64,000 bases of DNA from an uncultured Lachnospiraceae bacterium. GTDB lineage: Bacteria > Bacillota > Clostridia > Lachnospirales > Lachnospiraceae. The stretch spans positions 81,431 to 145,430 of the forward strand of contig CATXUX010000002.1 of the NCBI GenBank assembly GCA_958402795.1. The letters run 5' to 3'. This document shows positions 61,276 to 64,000 of this stretch, in pieces; position 1 is the first letter of the stretch, and the number at the start of each line of letters is the position of its first letter. The notes beneath the pieces were generated by a model. That model was not told where the DNA came from, did not search any database, and worked only from the letters and a program-made list of their open reading frames with translations. A program made the position numbers and the translations under genes.

Positions 61276-61304
61276 TGTTTTCCGAAACGGTTCTCTGGTA
61301 GTAT
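61276..61304 (+). promoter_or_regulatory. Promoter of the GPH transporter operon
   Basis: Weak -35 TGTTTT (61276-61281), 17 bases, -10 TAGTAT (61299-61304). A poor -35 suits an AraC-activated promoter. The CTCTGG before the -10 partly resembles the promoters at 4865 and 7883. Confidence 0.5.
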
Positions 61305-61359
61305 AAGAACACAAGGTTCCGGAGCCTGTAAGGAGAGTTCTACGAAGGAGGATTTGAAA

Positions 61360-62742
61360 ATGCAAAAAGAAAATACAAAGATCAGGCCGTTTGGCGTTAA
61401 GGATCAGATTGGGTATGTGTGCGGAGATATGGCGGGAAGTTTCGTCAATTTGTTTGTGGATTCCTATTTTCTCGTTTTCTGTACCTACGTACTTGGAATC
61501 AGCTCTGCGTGGATGGCGACATTGTTTCTGGTCGCTCGTCTCTGGGATGCGATCAACGATCCGATCATGGGTTCCTTCCCAGATCGGTGGCACATCGGGA
61601 AAAATGCGGACAAGTTTAAACCATGGATCAAGATGTTCATGATACCACTGGCGCTCTCCGGTGTGCTCTGCTTTTGGGATGTTCCGCTGGAAGGCATCGC
61701 GCTGCATGTGTATGTGGCTGTTGTGTATGTGTTTTATGGTATGATGTATACAGGAACGAGTATGCCGTTCGGGGCGATGGCAAATGTAGTTTCAAACGAT
61801 CCGATCGACCGTACCAAACTTTCACGCTGCAGAAGTATTGGCGGTACGCTGGTGGGAATCGTTGCACTGAGCTTTGTTCCGGTATTCTGTTATGATTCGG
61901 ATTCCAATCTGATTCCGAAAAACTTTACGATTCTGGCAGTCCTCTTTGGAATTCTGTGCATTGTCTGCTACAGTATGCTGAATCACTTTACATTGGAGCG
62001 GATTCACGAGGAGCCGAAGGAAGGGCAGAAGTTCGAATATGGAAAGGTATTAAAAGCAGCGTTTCACAACCGCCCGCTGATCGGCGTGATGGTCGCGACA
62101 ATCGGAAGTATGCTTGTGATTACCGGAAGTAGTCAGTTGAACAGTTATATTTATAAGGAATTTTATGGGAACACAAGTGTGATGACACTGGCAAGTCTTT
62201 CCACGATCCCGATCATTGCAGTTTGTTTTCCCATTGTACCCAAACTGGTTGAAAAATTCGGCAAGAGGAATGTGATCCTTGCCACGGCGGCGTTTGGTCT
62301 GGTGGTCAATGTGATCAAGCTGATATTTCAGGTTCAAAATGTATATGTGTTCCTGGTACTATATGTTCTTTCTATGATCGGACAGAGCGTGTTTACGATG
62401 CTGATCTGGGCGCTTGTCTCAGACTGTCTGGATTACAGTGAGTGGAAGGAAGGCATCCGCAGTGACGGCAGTATGTACAGTCTGTATACGTTCAGCCGTA
62501 AGATCGGCAGCACGATCGCATCTACACTGGCGGCAAGTTCCCTTGCGGCGATCGGCTATGTATCCGGACTAAATGTTGCGCAGTCAGCAGAAACGGTGAA
62601 CGGAATCTATTATCTGGTCAACGCGGTTCCTGCAATAAGCTGTGTGCTGGAACTGATCGGAATCGGTCTGATTTTTAATCTGGATCAGAAGAAGACTGAC
62701 CAGATGTATGCAGAGCTGGCAGACCAGAGGAAAGCGGAATAA
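61360..62742 (+). CDS. GPH-family (MelB-type) sugar:cation symporter
   Basis: 460 residues from ATG 61360 (MQKENTKIRPF) with GAAGGAGGA upstream; the frame runs back to 61249 in the promoter. Twelve helices are expected. The first, with FGVKDQIGYVCGDMAGSFVN, and LWDAINDPIMGSFPDR with the family Asp residues, match glycoside-pentoside-hexuronide symporters. The imported sugar is unknown; members carry melibiose, lactose, xylosides or glucuronides. It is followed by an amidohydrolase 54 bases downstream. Confidence 0.9.
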   Translation: MQKENTKIRPFGVKDQIGYVCGDMAGSFVNLFVDSYFLVFCTYVLGISSAWMATLFLVARLWDAINDPIMGSFPDRWHIGKNADKFKPWIKMFMIPLALSGVLCFWDVPLEGIALHVYVAVVYVFYGMMYTGTSMPFGAMANVVSNDPIDRTKLSRCRSIGGTLVGIVALSFVPVFCYDSDSNLIPKNFTILAVLFGILCIVCYSMLNHFTLERIHEEPKEGQKFEYGKVLKAAFHNRPLIGVMVATIGSMLVITGSSQLNSYIYKEFYGNTSVMTLASLSTIPIIAVCFPIVPKLVEKFGKRNVILATAAFGLVVNVIKLIFQVQNVYVFLVLYVLSMIGQSVFTMLIWALVSDCLDYSEWKEGIRSDGSMYSLYTFSRKIGSTIASTLAASSLAAIGYVSGLNVAQSAETVNGIYYLVNAVPAISCVLELIGIGLIFNLDQKKTDQMYAELADQRKAE

Positions 62743-62796
62743 TCACAGCGATAAAAATCAGAAGAAACGTAAAAAATCAGAGGGAGCGAGAAAAAG

Positions 62797-63663
62797 ATGG
62801 AAAAGATTGATCTTCATTTACATTTGACAATGGAACAAAAGCCGAAGACGAAAGATTTTTTTATCAGCAGTGCAGAAAATATGCTGCCCCATCTAAAGGA
62901 ACTGGGAATTGAAAAAGGGGTGCTTATGGCGAGCGGCGAGAGTGAAGAAAAGTGTCCGTTTGGCTCAAATCAGGAAAATCTCCGGATCGTGCAGTCAGAT
63001 CCGGCACATTACGCCTGGATGTGCAATCTGGATCCGGTCGATTCCACGACCGTCTATGAGCGGCTTGCAAGATATCAGGCACAGGGCGCGGTCGGAATCG
63101 GAGAACTGATGATCAATCGCCGCCTGGACGATCCGTTTTTGCAGGAAGTCTTTGACGCGGCGGGAAAGCTGCATCTTCCCGTAACGTTTCATATGAGTCC
63201 GGAAGAAGGCTATAAATATGGTGTGGTTGATATGCCTGGTCTGCCGCTTTTGGAACAATGCCTGAAAGATTTTCCGGATACACTTTTTCTGGGACACAGT
63301 CAGTGCTTCTGGATCGAGATCAGTGGAGATGCGTCCGCAGACAGAGAAGGAAGAAGCAGTTGGGGAGAGGGAAAGGTACTCCCCGGCGGCCGTGTACCGG
63401 AATTGTTTGAGCGTTACCCAAATCTTTGCGGAGACCTGAGTGCGAACAGCGCCGGTTGTGCCATCATGCGCGATCCTGAATTTGGCCTTGCGTTTCTGGA
63501 GCAATATGCAGATCGCCTGTTCTTTGCAACGGATATGGTCAACACAGAGATGGTATTCCCGCTGGGAAACTGGCTGGACCAGCAGGCTGCTTCCGGAGCA
63601 CTGAGCCGGGAGGCCTATGAAAAAATCTGTCGGAAAAACGCGGAGAGGGTGTTTGGATTGTAG
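62797..63663 (+). CDS. Amidohydrolase-family TIM-barrel hydrolase
   Basis: 288 residues. The metal motif HxH is IDLHLHL near the start; later ligands are His in LPVTFHMSPEEG, His in LFLGHSQCF, and Asp in LFFATDMVN. This is the amidohydrolase 2-like group, which includes decarboxylases, lactonases and dipeptidases. AGGGAGCG precedes the start. Co-transcribed with the sugar symporter and likely controlled by the AraC protein; a lactone or sugar-acid substrate would fit the context, but that is a guess. Confidence 0.85.
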   Translation: MEKIDLHLHLTMEQKPKTKDFFISSAENMLPHLKELGIEKGVLMASGESEEKCPFGSNQENLRIVQSDPAHYAWMCNLDPVDSTTVYERLARYQAQGAVGIGELMINRRLDDPFLQEVFDAAGKLHLPVTFHMSPEEGYKYGVVDMPGLPLLEQCLKDFPDTLFLGHSQCFWIEISGDASADREGRSSWGEGKVLPGGRVPELFERYPNLCGDLSANSAGCAIMRDPEFGLAFLEQYADRLFFATDMVNTEMVFPLGNWLDQQAASGALSREAYEKICRKNAERVFGL

Positions 63664-63732
63664 GAGCGAGAAGCGCGTAACAATCTGTGAACCACTTTTA
63701 GCACCAAAATCAATTTTGAGGTAGTGGTAGTG

Positions 63733-63762
63733 AGGCTCCGGTGAAGACCAGAGCCTTCTTTT
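63733..63762 (+). terminator. Terminator after the amidohydrolase
   Basis: AGGCTC (63733-63738) pairs with GAGCCT (63751-63756), followed by TCTTTT. Confidence 0.75.
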
Positions 63763-63787
63763 ATCTTCTTTTATCTTGAAAAAGAGA

Positions 63788-63816
63788 TTGACAAATTGCT
63801 TCTGAGAAGGTAGTAT
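63788..63816 (+). promoter_or_regulatory. Strong promoter facing the right edge
   Basis: TTGACA (63788-63793), 17 bases, TAGTAT (63811-63816). Confidence 0.85.
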
Positions 63817-63847
63817 GAAGTTCATACAGATAATCTCCATATGGAGA
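63813..63847 (+). promoter_or_regulatory. Two perfect palindromes over the promoter and start site
   Basis: GTATGAA-G-TTCATAC (63813-63827) overlaps the -10; TCTCCATATGGAGA (63834-63847) lies just downstream. The first has the form of a repressor operator (GntR/LacI/TetR kinds all possible). The regulator is not identified. Confidence 0.65.
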
Positions 63848-63987
63848 GCAATTCAGATTCGTTGTTTTTATCAGAAATCATTCATAAATATCTACTTTTC
63901 TGCTAATTCTTACCGGATTCCGGAAAGTATTCAGAGAGTATGTGACAAAAGAGAAAAAAGTATATTTGAGTAAAGAGGATTGTCTGT

Positions 63988-64000
63988 ATGTATCGTTTTT
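63988..64000 (+). CDS. Possible start of a gene leaving the window
   Basis: ATG 63988 follows AGAGGAT by about seven bases and reads MYRF up to the edge. The long leader of about 165 bases from the promoter makes this uncertain, and nothing can be said of the product. Confidence 0.3.

Overview
The window looks like a chromosomal segment from a gut Lachnospiraceae-type member of the Clostridia. The evidence is a long Firmicutes-type SRP RNA, strong AGGAGG-type ribosome binding sites, a V-type ATP synthase with sodium-type c-ring residues, a cell-wall protein ending in an SPKTGD sorting signal, a GPH-family sugar symporter, DUF4080 radical SAM and VanW proteins, and two RRNPP-like regulators. 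I cannot name the species. No tRNA, 5S/16S/23S rRNA, CRISPR array or intact insertion sequence was seen.

Layout. 1-3250: the 3' part of a GH2 glycosidase, an orphan amidophosphoribosyltransferase-like gene whose catalytic Cys is replaced by Gly, and a probable free-standing small RNA. 3257-12519: a YbaK deacylase, then a LysR regulator followed by a sulfur/peptide salvage cluster (PLP C-S enzyme, M20 peptidase, GNAT, two tandem Xi-class glutathione transferase homologues, and a polar amino-acid ABC importer). 12629-17920 (minus): two flavoproteins, one a large Fe-S/GltD fusion, with the nickel chaperones HypA and HypB. 18101-21281: an AAA ATPase/DUF4143 gene behind four 33-bp-phased repeats, then pgi.

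21423-31567 is the most unusual part. Two overlapping RRNPP-like regulators meet, tail to tail, a 78-residue secreted-peptide gene that looks like a pheromone precursor. Next come an IS66 scar and a strongly AT-rich block: an ABC exporter, a B12-binding-type radical SAM enzyme with a possible C-terminal winged-helix (RRE-like) domain, and an unannotated 37-codon ORF with a strong ribosome binding site. This reads as an undescribed RiPP (ribosomally made, post-translationally modified peptide) cluster, possibly under peptide quorum sensing. A decayed MFS gene, a GNAT and an Rpn-type nuclease gene follow.

31924-51074 is mostly core genome: an LRR surface protein, an HTH protein, dgt, tadA, ffs, DAHP synthase, a membrane protein, a paired ABC exporter (one half lacking one membrane helix), a LysR regulator, a DUF4080 radical SAM protein, VanW, an AIR-synthase-like protein and trmL. 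51373-60116 is a complete V-type ATP synthase operon (H-I-K-E-C-F-A-B-D). 60210-64000 holds an AraC regulator, a GPH transporter, an amidohydrolase, and the promoter/operator region of a gene leaving the window.
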